Shown: positions 11,035 to 23,800 of the stretch, one piece after another
How positions within the stretch are numbered: position 1 is the first letter of the stretch
Layout of the letters: each line of letters begins with the position of its first letter
Assembly (NCBI GenBank): GCA_033065855.1
Contig: JAVXUO010002762.1
Location: 558,001 to 622,000 of the forward strand
Direction of reading: 5' to 3'
Source of the DNA: Escallonia rubra
Lineage: Eukaryota; Streptophyta; Magnoliopsida; Escalloniales; Escalloniaceae
DNA: 64,000 nucleotides
The notes under the pieces: model-generated
Database searches by the model: none
What the model was told of the DNA's origin: nothing
Seen by the model: the letters and a program-made list of their open reading frames with translations, nothing else
Program-made: the position numbers and the translations under genes

Positions 11035-12580
11035 AGCTTCTTTTACTGTTCATTTGGATGGAGGATAGATTATAAGGTGGATCTAGTTTCCTTCATCTTT
11101 TCTCAACGGAGAATAAAACCACTACTTCTCTTTTATCTTCTACTCCTTTTTAATGTGGCATTTGTTGGATTTTTAGCTAACACCATTTGAGTGTCCTGTC
11201 CGGCGGCAATGTACTATGATTTGTATCTATGAAATAAAGTTTCTGAAAAGGGTTATTGAGGTCAACCAACATGCATAGTCTGGAATATTTACCTGAATTT
11301 TCTTTTGTTTCGTGTTTCCTATCTTATTCTCCCTCTCTTTGAGGTGGACGCAACAGGCCCAAAGGTATGGGCTTATGGCCAGAGATTTTACCAGGCTTCG
11401 GCAATCTTAATGCCGCCACAGAAAGCCAATCTCCATATGTTATGGCTAACTGTATACATTTATGACCATATCATTGGGAGTGCTAATATAAGACTTTAAA
11501 TGATCCTAATCAAATTATCATAATTTATGTTGCTCGAGGTTTATTTTTTACTGTTATGAGGTGGTTACTTGTATTTTCTTTCTGAAAATTCACCAAGGAA
11601 GTACTGAAGTAGTGTAGAGTAAATATTGGATATCCTAGAAAGCTCATTAATCAAGGTTCCTAACAGATTGTATATATGCTATAGAGATTGAATCTCAGGA
11701 ATGGTGAAGACAGATGAGAAAGCCCATTAGTATATTGAACTAAAGCCATAATGGTACGAATTCGTGAAAGAAAAGCTTGGTCGCTGTAAATGGACCATGT
11801 CCACCGGCTGTAATCTTACTGTAATCAGATATTGGTTGAGAGGATCATAAAAGTATTGGACTGGGTTTTACGTTTTGTTTGACTACAAGTAAAATAAAAT
11901 CCGTTTCTCACCTCCTTAGAACTTGCTCATCCCTTGTACGTACTGAATACGGTGACACCTATTTTCTATGACTTTTGTCATCTTTTAACTCAATTCCATC
12001 AGTACATCCATAGGGCCAGCCCGTGCGCCCTGACGCCCTGACGGAAGCACGATCCTTAGCTCGTTTTGCTTGTCATTGCTTGTCAGGCTCGCATACCCGT
12101 CTACCAAGATTGGGTAAGTGACATCCTGCGCAGCTGAGGACCTTTAGATATGATGGAGTCTTTTGTAGAGTTCCTAGTGGGTATTATCTCTTTCTAATCC
12201 TTTTGCAAATGATGACTGTTTTTATTCTGACGCTTTCTTAACGCTTTCTTATGCTCGGACCGGTTCTGTAAAGCCATAAGGGTAAAAACTTTGTCTCTTG
12301 TACTTTTATCTCTATCAATGCAATTCTCTTATTACAAAAAAGAAAAGAAAAGAGAAACACATGATACGACTACTGCACTCAATTCTGGCACTAAAATACC
12401 ACTAAAGCAGTAATTGATTAGCTTGTTGAAAATTGTAATAAAAATGTTCATTACTTGCACAGCAATCTGCTTGCTTTCCATAAACATCACAAGTCTAAAA
12501 GTTGATATAACGACTGACAACCATATGAAAGTCAGAATACATATCCACGAGCACATATGTTCATTAACATAAAAAAAGGA
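11035..12580. other. 3' flank and spacer between pectinesterases 1 and 2
   Basis: The 3' untranslated region of the upstream gene has aataaa-type signals near 11112 and 11232. Downstream I see only unassigned AT-rich DNA. A partial extra unit of the 12581-12780 repeat is present near 12484-12545 ('agtctaaaagttgatataac', 'tgacaaccatatg'). Confidence 0.45.
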
Positions 12581-12780
12581 GCTCAAGAGAGAGTTAAACG
12601 GTTAACAATCACAAATCTAAAAGTTGATCCAATGGTTGACAACCGTATTAGTGGAGAGATTCATCAGCGACACTTGATCAGCTCAAGAGAGATTTAAGTA
12701 GTTAACAATCATAAATCTAAAAGTTGATCCAATGGTTGACAACCATATGAGTGGAAAGATTCATCCGTGACACTTGATTA
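12581..12780. repeat. Two-copy tandem repeat, 100-bp period
   Basis: Units start at 12581 and 12681 with 'gctcaagaga' and share 'taaaagttgatccaatggtt', 'gacaacc' and 'gacacttgat'. A degenerate third unit lies just upstream. It is located about 0.6 kb 5' of the second pectinesterase. No function is recognised. Confidence 0.85.
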
Positions 12781-13264
12781 GCAGTATGAGTATTGCCAGC
12801 ATAGACTTGTAAAGGTCAAATGACAATATTCTGGTTGATTGGCCAAATATGAAAATAAATAAATAGTAGGGAACAAGATTTAAGGAGAGATGTTAGGGGC
12901 ACAATACCCGGCTACGCGGAGCTGACAGCATGTTCACACAGCGTATTGAAAGGGTGCTGGTTTCTATTGGGACAGGTGAAAGCCAATTTAAGGTTTCTAA
13001 GAATGTAACAACCCACTACAGATGTTCACAAGTATTGCCTTCCCCAGGAGATGCTGCAGCTGCAGCGAAGTTCTATAGTCCTCCAAGAGATTTCTACAGA
13101 TGTGCCCTTCCCAAATGGAGCCCGTGGTTGTTGCCTGCATAAAACATGCTGAATTCAACTATGACATGAAGAACGATCATGTGCCCGGATGAACGGATAT
13201 GATTCGAATTAATTATCAGTTGTAACAGAACCTTCAGAGAAGAAGTTTAGAGAAAGTAATTCTC

Positions 13265-13271
13265 TATAAAA
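13265..13271 (+). promoter_or_regulatory. TATA box of second pectinesterase
   Basis: 'tataaaa' in the context tctctataaaaggac, about 120 bases upstream of the start codon at 13393. This gives a predicted transcription start near 13295-13300 and a leader of about 95 bases. Confidence 0.65.
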
Positions 13272-13392
13272 GGACATCAGACAGAGTCTGATAACACAAA
13301 AGTTCAAACTCCCATTATTTCCTCTTACATAACAAGACATTCCAACAAAGAGAAGCCCATAGAACCATAAAGTACATATTACCCGTAAAAGA

Positions 13393-15571
13393 ATGGATGC
13401 GATCAAGTCCTTCAAGGGCTATGGAAAAGTGGATGAGCTCGAAGAGCAAGAATTCCAGCGAAAGAAACGAAAGCGACTAGTCGTTCTCATAGTCTCCTCG
13501 CTCGTACTCGTTGCGGTCATCATTGGTGCCATTGCTGGAACCATAACACACAAGAGAAACAGTGAAGAATCCCCTTCAACTCAAGCGTCCTATGGTGCAT
13601 CACTCAAAGCACTTTGCAGCTCAACTCAGTATCCAGATTCATGCTTCACGAGCATTTCAGCACTTGAAACGTCAAGCACTACTACCGACCCAGAAGAGCT
13701 CTTCAAGCTTTCTTTACAAGTCGTGATGAACTCACTCTCTAAGTTATCTTTATTGCCAGAAGCATTGATAAATAAGACGAACGATGAAGGAGAGAAGGCA
13801 GCGTTGGGCATTTGCAAAACTGTGTTTGGAGATGCTATGGACATTCTCAACAATTCCATCTCGTCCATGGATGTGAATAATGGCGAAAAGCAGCTGTCAC
13901 TAGAGAAAATCGACGACCTCACAACATGGCTGAGCACAAGCATTACCAACCAGGAGACATGCTTGGATGCTCTTGATGAATCAAACTCTACTTTACTGGC
14001 AGACGTCAAAGGTCTAATGAAAAATTCAACCGAGTACGCAAGCAATAGTTTGGCAATTGTTTCAAAGATACTGGGGATTTTATCGGAGTTCCATGTGCCG
14101 ATACATAGAAAGTTATTGGGAACATCTGGGAATTCAAGATTTCCAGATTGGTTCAAGGCCGGGGATCGCAGGCTGATTCAGGACACAAACCCGGTGCCAA
14201 ATTTGACCGTCGCAAAGGACGGGACTGGAAATTGTAAGACTATTAAAGAGGCAGTAGCGAAGGTGCCAAGTAAGAGTACCTCACGATTTGTGATATATAT
14301 AAAAGCAGGGAAATATGTGGAAAATGTGAACTTGGATACTTCCAAGTGGAATGTAATGGTGTACGGTGATGGCAGCAACAAGACAATTGTTTCCGGCAGC
14401 TTGAACTTTGTGGATGGAACCCCAACCTTCTCTACTGCCACTTTTGGTAATTTCTCTCTCTTTACTCTCGTGTTGATTCAATAATTTAGAAAGGAGCTCT
14501 ACCGCAATTACCATAATAATTTCTCATTACTAGATAGAATTTGTTTCACTGTCTCATCAAACATGGAACTAAGATGATACAAACAAACACAGGTCATACG
14601 TTTCCTTCGGATGTGGGATAGTATGTGATTCGACTTATAAGACCTTGCCTATAATCTTAGAAATACCTAATTTGACTAACCCTCTTGAGAAAGACATTGT
14701 CTTGTGGTGAGGCCGTGTACCGGGTTGTTAACAGCGGAACTACTTTTTAGTAGTTAGAACAAAAACATCCCATCTAACTAGATTTGTTTTTTTGTTTCTA
14801 CTTTTGGTAACTATAGTAGATCTTAACCACGGTAAAAAGAGGGATGTTATTGTTGATCTCCAACAACTAAACTTAATCTATGTGATACCAGCGGCCGTAG
14901 GGAAAGGCTTCATTGCAAAGGATATTGGATTTGAAAACACAGCTGGGGCAGAGAAGCACCAGGCAGTGGCCTTTCGGTCTGGGTCCGATCTGTCGGTATA
15001 CTATAGGTGCTCCTTTGATGCCTTCCAGGACACGCTTTATGCCTACTCCGGTCGTCAATTTTACCGCGAGTGTGACATTACTGGCACCATTGACTTCATC
15101 TTTGGAAATGCAGCTGTCGTTTTCCAAAGTTGCAACATTCTGCCCAGGCAGCCCCTCTCCTACCAATTCGACACCATTACGGCTCAGGGAAAAACAGATC
15201 CCAATCAAAACACAGGCATTTCTATCCAAAAGTGTACCATGTATCCCATGGACAATATCACGACGCCAGTGTACCTTGGTAGGCCTTGGAAAAACTATTC
15301 CACCACAGTCGTCATGCAGACCAACATTGGCCAGTTCTTAAACCCCACCGGATGGACAGAATGGATCAGCAATGTGGAGCCACCAAGCACTATACTCTAC
15401 GCCGAGTACCAAAACACCGGCCCAGGATCGAGTGTCGATGATCGAGTCAAATGGCCTGGTTACAGGTCCAACTTCACACAGAAGCAGGCCTTGAAGTTCA
15501 CCGTTCAGTCGTTCCTAAAAGGCAACACTTGGCTACCCGCTACCAACGTGATGTTCGATTCATCTCTGTGA
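13393..15571 (+). CDS. Pectinesterase with PMEI-like pro-region (AtPME1-like, copy 1)
   Basis: Cell-wall pectin methylesterase of 577 residues. Exons are 13393-14446 and 14892-15571; the 445-bp intron interrupts the same codon as in the neighbouring genes. The N-terminus 'MDAIKSFKGYGKVDELEEQ' recalls Arabidopsis PME1 and precedes a Lys/Arg-rich segment and a membrane anchor (about residues 29-51). The pro-domain carries 'SITNQETCLDAL' (about residue 188). RKLL and RRLI processing motifs separate it from the catalytic domain. Catalytic Asp398, Asp419 and Arg482 are present. In the usual 'DGTGNYKTI' motif the aromatic residue is Cys here ('DGTGNCKTI'), which is odd but not at the active site. 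Codons are AT-richer than in the third gene although the proteins are close. A poly(A)-type aataaa lies at about 15851. Confidence 0.96.
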
Positions 15572-16300
15572 TCCAAAACACGAGGTGGAAGGTGGTTGTT
15601 GCGACTGTATCCAGTACAATTGCAATTCAGAGGGACATAAGACGCCTCGACACTCAAATTGGTCGTTATTTCTTTCCTTCTTGTTAACTAATACTCCTTG
15701 ATTCTTTCAACGGTTCTCTTAACATGTCAGTTCGATGATATTTGGACTTTTAAGTCCGTTCAGTGGCTTCAACATCACATCAGCTCGCTATCACCTCTTC
15801 TTCGAAAGTTAAATTGTGTCAACTACATTATCAATGGCATTGTAACAGTTAATAAAAACCTAACTCAGAATTGAAAAGGCAGAGATACATCACCACCACC
15901 ACAATTCTATATGCATGGAGATATGGAGTAAAACCTGGGAGAGAAGCTACGGTGCCAAGGGCGGTGGCTAGGTTTCCATCTCCGGTTCCCGTTGTCACCT
16001 CTTCCAACCCAATTGACTTCGCCGGTCAGTCTCAACTTTGCAAGACAACCGACCCGAAAAGAAACTGGTTGTGATCTAGTGGGTCCCCGCCGCGTCCGCA
16101 ATATATATATTTTTAAAATTTTTAGAACTGTAATTCAATATGGCCCGTGGTACGTGTCCGAGGCCGCTTGCTATCGTATGAATAAATTTTCGTACTTCAA
16201 GAAAGTAAAGATAGAGTTACAACTTCTCATCCATTCACAATTACTGTATTAGTTAGAAATATTTTTACCAACGGCTTCAGCTATAACTTTTAAGAGAACT
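15572..16300. other. 3' flank of second pectinesterase
   Basis: The 3' untranslated region and a candidate aataaa signal near 15851 are followed by unassigned sequence. Short open frames near 15871-16252 are not recognised. Confidence 0.4.
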
Positions 16301-16309
16301 TCTTATACA

Positions 16310-16405
16310 TCACTATAAAAAAAATATTAAAAATATTTAGTAACCATTAATTATCGATATACGAAAGTTGTATCCATCTTCCTACAACCGAGTAGTAACA
16401 AAAAA
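16310..16405. mobile_element. Partial copy of the palindromic MITE family
   Basis: 'ttagtaaccattaattatcg' followed by 'tccatcttcctacaaccg' matches the right half of the element at 24268-24467 ('actaattatcg', 'gcatcttcttacaaccc'). The left half is not recognisable, so this is a decayed or truncated copy. Confidence 0.5.
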
Positions 16406-16636
16406 AAATTCTTTAAGGCATATACTCCTAGAAACTTTGACTCTTTACGAACTGTTATAATGAAATAGTCATGAATTGAATAAGTATTGCTTATTAAGTT
16501 GTAATTTAGTAAAAATATTAAAAAAATCAATATTTACATATACTGAATTTATCTAAGAACTTTACAAAATATCAAAGAGAAAAATAAATCTACAACAAAA
16601 AGAATGCCTAAATTTAGTACCTTTTCAGCTATATAT

Positions 16637-16704
16637 ACTTTGCTCTATTACATTCATTCACAAAATTGTTACTTTGCTCTGTTACATTCATTCACAGCAT
16701 TTCA
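16637..16704. repeat. Two-copy tandem repeat, 34-bp period
   Basis: 'actttgctct' followed by 'ttacattcattcaca' occurs twice, at 16637 and 16671, with few differences. No function is recognised. Confidence 0.85.
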
Positions 16705-19700
16705 TTACTTCATTGCTTATTGTTGATGTGACGCTATGTCGAGGAGGATAAGAGCTAGAAATGGTTCCAACGTCAACCCACTTGATCCCCCGAGTAATAA
16801 AGAAGGTGCCTCTTCCCCATTGCTAGACCCTAAAACAAGTGGGATTGGCCCGGTCAAAGCCGACCGGTTCAAGCGAATACCTCGATAATCAATCAATTCA
16901 CAACCAGAGCTACACAGAGATTGACCAAGTCGTTGAAACCGGAGAAGTGTGTTATTTATGTTATATATATTTAACGTCATTGTTGCTGGTCTGCGAATGA
17001 TTGTACAAGCATGCAGTGGGGCAATGGGGACCCAAGTTAAACAGATAATGCTTACCCTAAATGGTGGTAACTTGTACTAAAACCATCTAATCTCCTCGGT
17101 ACTTAGAATAGAAATCAGAAACCTAAATGACATATATGCCTCTTGAGCATGCAAAGATTGAACATTAAGAATCGTGAGTTTTCCTACACTTAGAAAGTAG
17201 GTTGGATCTTCGAAAGGATAGTAAAAACATTTGTATAGTATACATACAGCACGAACTACCCCAAATAGATCGAGTCAAAGCATCACTAACTAAATTTAGT
17301 GAACATGCTTCTTAGTAAAGCTCTTATTGTAACTTTTTGCAACAATGACTAGTGTCACTTGCAGCTCGTTGATGGAACTGGATAAGGATCCTCCTCCTGT
17401 ATAAAGGTTTTGGCAACAAAATGGTGGTATTACAAGTATTTTGTCACTGTTGTAAAATTTATAATGACAAATTTATTGTCGCTCAAATTACAATCTTTTT
17501 TTATTATAACATAAGTATTGTACAGCAGATGATCCTGATCCGGAAAAATTATAGACATCGTCACGTAGAGCAAAAAATTCTGTAGAGGAAGAGGTCAGTG
17601 GAGGTCCAAATGAACAAGTACAAGCCTTGACAACCAAATGAAAGGCAAATTCTTACTTGCAAGTTGGCAATCCAAGGTCCAGTTGGTTCATCTAAAAAAG
17701 TAAGGGAATACAATTGTAATGAGAATTGACTTTTTAGTATATATAAAGAGCGCAATTTCCGGTTACGCGGAGCTGACCTCTCACATTCACACGGTAATGG
17801 TAGGACAATCCAAAAATAAATATTTGGCTTAAATGACTTTGTCCCTGGAATAAATTGTGACGTCTTTTTCAAAAAAATAAAAATAAAGTTGACGTCCCTC
17901 CACCAGAGACAGCATTTCCAATAGCTTGAGGGCAAAAGATAATAATAATTTAGCACCAAAAAAAAATAATAATATATATTACTGAAAAGGTCAACATGAA
18001 ATCAAAATAGAAAAGAAAAATGTAACCCAGAAAGAACCCACCAACATGCCTTCTGCTTCTTCCAGGTGGAGAGAAATCTGCGGTTGATCTTGAAATCTAT
18101 GGTTGGTATTGGGCGCCAGGGTTTCATTTCTATTAGAAAGCGAAGGCCGGTGTTAAACTATGTGTGAGGATCTCTTTCGATAAAGTTACAAGGTTGGCTC
18201 TCGATCACAGATTTTTCTTTTTATTAAGCAGGGTCCGCAATTAAATACTCGTATTAAAATCAAAATGACAGGACGTAAGTCTCTATTTCAAAAGACCGGT
18301 GATGCACACAGTAACTATGCCACTTATATTTACTGATGAAGAACTCATGTGAGACAAATCTCTACGTTCAGCAACGAAGGTTTAGAAAATATACACGAGG
18401 TGGGCACTTAATTGATTAAAAAATTGTAACAAGCTGTCAGGTAAACCGATTGAGCATAAGTCAGATTGGCGTGAGTGAGATCATATGCCATTTTATTGGT
18501 AGTCGTTAAACACAGGCTCCCAGCCCGTCTGCGGGGTGGGTGAATCTACGAGTTACTCCCAAAATATTCTGTCAACAAATATATCTTATTAATAACAAAA
18601 TACAGTAGTAGACTAATATAATCTCCTAGATTTGTGTCTTACCTTTCGACGAACCGATGGAGTGCAAGTAAGGTAACGAGAGAAAGTAAGACAATCTCAT
18701 ACCGGGGTGATTCAGATTTATAGCACACAAGAGCGAACACCTAATTGAATTAAGATTACACCCATGAGTTTCTAAATATCAAACCACAAGCATCATAGCA
18801 TCTCGACTTCAAAATCCAAAATTCAACAGGAAGAATAAAGGTATCATGACTAGACAAACAAATCAACAACGGAAACACGAAGAGACGATCCAAGAAAAAT
18901 TCAAATCACGATACTGTTGAAAGCTGAAAAAAAAGTAAATGAATAAATGACCAAGGTGATCATGAGATTACTTGCGAGATATGTTGAATCTGCTATTTAG
19001 TTCCATACAACTTGACAGATGGGGATGTTGTATGTTAGGCTCTATCGGAGTATTAGAGTTCTTGTTGCACAAGATCCAGTGTTCAATTATTTTCGCTTTC
19101 ACGTACAATTTACACTTTCTTCTTCTCTGCACTTTTATTGTAACGCAATTGAGTTAATTTTCTATCCGTTAGCCTCTCCGTATAGAATCAGAAACTAGGA
19201 GTTCGCATTACTAACGTAGTAAAACTCGTTCTGTTTGGATCTTGGTTGTTCGTCCAACCACAAAAGATGAAGAAAGAATAAAAACAATTTAGGCAAAAGT
19301 TTTTTTCGACTTGTCCCCTTTCAATTGCCACCACATGACCTGAAATGTGGACTGCAAAGAGAGTCAAATACGGCCCCGGTATCCCTTTCTGAGGAGCCAG
19401 ACTACAGCTGGATTACACAGGACGGCCAACTTATCTTTGTCAAATGTTTAACGTTACTCACTGCCAAACAAAACCTTATTGTCGTCCACATGTAATATTC
19501 CTTCTGGACTCCCGCATGTATTACTCTACGTGTTAAAGTACCCTGTTTTTTTTTTTTTTTAATAAGAGCGTAGATATTCTCACTTTCTCTATTTTTCTTA
19601 ATAAACTTTGTACCGAGTGTCTTCTTTAAGAGGGTACCTGAAATTAAATTTAAGAATTTTTTTTATAATTTATGCTACATAAATTAAGGATTCTTACTCG

Positions 19701-20140
19701 GTGTCTTATCATTCTGGTAGTCTGTCAATTCTTAATTTGCGTTAAATCTAGACCATCAATCTGGATTAAAAAAAAAATTAATCTAAAGGGTCAAAAAATT
19801 AGAAGTGATTGTTGAAAGCCCAAACTTTGATACGATTTTCTAACGAGCTCAAACTTGAGCTTCTCATGATTTTTTACTTGTCAAACCAAGCTTGATAGGT
19901 TAACAAGCTCTAAAACGTAACTAAATTTGATTTTTTCTTTCGCTAAATGATTTAGTATATAAATAAGCAAAACACAAGGTGAGTCCAAAGTAACGTGTTT
20001 TGTGTTGTAGTTCTTTTTTACATCATCAAAAAACCGTATTACAGGTAGATCATCAAGATAATATAATTGCATCCCTTTTCAACTTTAAAGATGCAAACAA
20101 ATTTAGAGGGTGTTTAGGATTGATTCTAGATTAATAAAGC
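16705..20140. other. Long spacer between pectinesterases 2 and 3
   Basis: AT-rich DNA without a supportable gene. A 15-base segment 'ttacgcggagctgac' at 17763-17777, with some flanking matches, resembles 'ctacgcggagctgac' at 12912-12926; both copies lie 5' of a pectinesterase but far from the start. A short open frame at 16738-16887 is not recognised. A T-run occurs at about 19547-19560. Confidence 0.4.
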
Positions 20141-20152
20141 CTGATTAAAATG

Positions 20153-20301
20153 TCGTTTGTGATTGATTCTTAAAAGTAGATTTTGATTAAATCAGAATCG
20201 ATTTTTAAAATCAACTTTAGTTTTTAAAATGGATTAAAGCTGATTTTAAAAACTGATTCTGATTTAATCAAAATCTACTTTTAAGAATCAATCACAAACG
20301 G
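20153..20301. mobile_element. Near-perfect foldback MITE upstream of third pectinesterase
   Basis: Arms of about 60 bases (from 'tcgtttgtgattgattctta' and ending 'taagaatcaatcacaaacgg') are almost exact inverse complements around a loop of roughly 28 bases. The tip 'ggccgtttgtga' is of the kind seen at hAT-type MITE ends. No target duplication was confirmed. It lies about 520 bases 5' of the start codon at 20821. Confidence 0.75.
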
Positions 20302-20692
20302 CCTCTTAATTGACCGTAGAACATATGATGATGCTCGTCTTTCTACGATCAATGCAATCTTTCAGAATATTTTCCACTAATACAATGTTGTTTAAAAGGT
20401 ACAACTCAGTTTCGTTAAAATAAGATGCATCATTCAAGCCGCTTGTATTGAACAAGTTTTAGTCCTCAAGCATTGAACGATTAATACACACACTTCACTT
20501 TATGCTTACACAATTTAGTAGAATGTTAAAAGCAGCAACAATTAACAAAATACTTGGGGTATGAGGTGTTAATGGAGGAAATGACGTGACACGTTGATTG
20601 ATTATTACTGTGGATCTTAATAAAGAAGCTTCTCGGAAGAAGTTAAATCAGCTCATCTTTCCTTAATCCTCGGTACTCCCATGTCTCACTCC

Positions 20693-20699
20693 TATAAAA
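20693..20699 (+). promoter_or_regulatory. TATA box of third pectinesterase
   Basis: 'tataaaa' in the context cactcctataaaatgac, about 125 bases upstream of the start codon at 20821. Its placement is nearly the same as in the second pectinesterase, consistent with duplicated promoters. Confidence 0.65.
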
Positions 20700-20820
20700 T
20701 GACATGATCAGACATGTTAAAGTTCCAAACCAGATACGAGCACACATTTTCACACACAGACATCATTAATCTCCGCACTCTGAAACCAGAAAAGCAGCCT
20801 ACTCCGCTGTTGTTGTTAAG

Positions 20821-23800
20821 ATGGACACGATCAAGTCCTTCAAGGGCTACGGCAAGGTTGACCCGCTGGAGGAGCAGGCATTCCGCCGGAAGACCCGCAA
20901 GCGCCTCACCATCCTCGTCGTCTCCACCGTCGTGCTCGTCGCCGTCATCATCGGAGCCGTCGCCGGAACCGTCATCCACAAGCGGAACAACAAGGACTCG
21001 GGCGAGGTCCCTTCGACTCAGACCTCTCCGGCGGCATCCCTCAAAGCGGTGTGCAAGTCGACTCGGCACCCCGATTCGTGCTTCACCAGCATATCCGAGC
21101 TGGAATCGTCCAACACCACCGATCCCGAAGAGCTGTTCAAGCTGTCATTGCACGTGGTGAAGAACTCGCTGACCCGGCTGGCCTCATTGCCGGAGAGACT
21201 AATTAAATCGACTAATGACGAGGCAACAAAGAAGGCGTTGGGAGTGTGCGAAACGGTGTTTGACGACGCGATTGAAATGCTCAACGACTCGATCTCGTCG
21301 ATGGACGTGAATTCCGGTGAGAAGATCCTCTCCGCCGGGAAGATAGACGACATCAAGACGTGGCTGAGCACCACCATGACCGATCAGGAAACGTGCTTGG
21401 ACGCGCTGGCCGAGCTAAACTCAACCCTACTTGATGAAGTGAAGGGCGTAATGAAGAACTCGACGGAGTACGCGAGCAACAGTTTGGCGATAGTTGTCAA
21501 GGTACTGGGGATTCTGGCGGATTTTGACGTTCCGATACACCGGAAGCTGCTGGGTTTCCCCGATTGGGTCGGGGCGGGGGACCGGAGGCTGCTGCAGGAA
21601 GTGAATCCGACGCCTAACGTGACGGTGGCGCTGGACGGGAACGGGGATGTGAAGACGATCAAGGAGGCGGTGGCGAAGGTGCCGAAGAAGAGCTTGACGC
21701 GGTTCGTGATTTATGTGAAGGAAGGGAAGTACAAGGAGAATGTGATTCTGGATAAGTCGATTTGGAATGTGATGGTGTACGGCGACGGCAAGACGAAGAC
21801 CATTGTTTCCGGCAGCCTGAACTTCGTCGATAAAACTCCTACCTTCGCTACTGCCACCTTCGGTAATTTCTCCTTCCCTTTTTCACTCCCATACTTCTTG
21901 TTACATTTTTACCGCCCAGTTTTCAAATACTGGTAGGTTATGGTTAATAAGTCAATTCTTGTGTTCAAAGAGTGCCTAATATGCTAATTGCCACTGCTAT
22001 ACTGTCCAAGTTGAGGTAAAGGACAATATTTTTCGAACCAAAAAGTTTTACTAGTCTGATAAAATTTTCACTTAGTTTAGGTGATTAACTTACGTTGCAC
22101 TCATCACACACCTAACATATAATGATATTTATACTATTACTAAGGTAGCGGTGTAGCCTTTTATTGTTGTTAATTATATCATGAAAGAGTAATAAAATCA
22201 AATAATAACAGATAAATTAAACCTGTGTGAAACGCCCGCGTAACCCATACCGATCACTCATTTCTCGAACCCAATCCCTATAAACCCATCGCTCTTGATT
22301 CTTCCAGATTTTTAAGTAAATATTTTGACCATTTATCTAATCTTGCATACGCAATATGTGGGTCCAAAATACGGGGGCCGCATGTCATGGAATAAGACAC
22401 GGAATATTGCAAATGAATGGCTTTGATTTATCAACAACTTTGTGGGGGTACCAATAAATACTGGTACTCGCCGCTAATTAAAGCACTTGATTTACATGCT
22501 CCGTCACTGTAGTTGACTTCAGAAGTCTGGACTGAAACCAGACGGATACTTGTTGCATGATGAGCCGATTTATAGCGAAAAGGGCCACATGGTTTGTGCG
22601 TTTCCATGTGACTTTATTGCCTTGATCTGCCCTACCGGCTCGCATATAATGTTCTCTTGTCTCCTGCGGACTGCGTAACCCCCTCCATGTGCGGCTATCA
22701 GGTTTCTGATTAGGCAAACCATGTGACTTATACCACATCATTGAGCCCTGTAGCTGATCGGGACGGTGATATGAGGAATATTTTCCCGATTTGAGTTCAT
22801 CTTTACCATCTAGCACCCCAGGTGGGCGACTTTCTGTTGGTGCTGTGCATGTAAAGAATACTCGTCCGGTGGTAGGACAGCCTCGCCGGCCAGCTGTGTT
22901 TGACGTTACTGGGTCAATCCTGCTATGCCATTGTGGGAGAGTTGATACATACAAGGGGATTATGTATATGCATATACACAGTCAAGTTGCTAATTAACCA
23001 TTACTTGACTCGCTCAACAATCTCTCATTTGGCTCTTGATTCATATATAAATGTTGGTGTCACTTTCATGTCCTCACACAAGCTAGTAAGAGAGTACGGC
23101 ACATTCCATAATCCAAAATAACATCAGTCCGTAATCAATCGCGATCTTATACTATATTATTACTTGTTAACATGCCGAAGACATTGCCTATATTGAATAA
23201 GATATAATCCGGTGCAAGAGTTTGGTAATTTACCTTGACTTTTGCATACTACATTTTTGTTGTTGTTGTTGGTCTAACGTGGGATTGTGTACTTTACCAG
23301 CTGCTGTAGGGAAAGGATTCATTGCAAAAGACATGAAATTCGAGAACACTGCCGGGGCTGCGAAACACCAGGCCGTGGCGTTGCGATCTGGCTCAGACAT
23401 GTCCGTGTTCTACAGGTGCTCATTCGATGCCTACCAGGACACGCTTTATGCCCACTCCAACCGTCAGTTCTACCGCGACTGCGACATCACCGGCACGGTC
23501 GACTTCATCTTTGGCAATGCGGCTGTCGTCTTCCAAAGCTGCAATATCCTGCCCAGACAGCCCCTCCCTAACCAGTTCGTCACCATCACAGCACAGGGAA
23601 AGAAGGACCCGAATCAGAACACTGGCATTTCTATCCAGAAGTGCACCATGTCTCCGCTCGACAATCTATCTGCTCGAACGTACCTCGGCCGGCCTTGGAA
23701 GGAGTATTCCACCACTGTGATCATGCAGACCAGCATTGGCAACTTCTTGGAGTCATCAGGCTGGACTGAATGGGTCAGCAACGTTGAGCCGCCTAGCAGC

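Noticed and set aside
16738-16887. Short frame beginning 'MSRRIRARNGSN'
   Set aside because: Too short and unrecognised; no flanking structure supports a gene or element.
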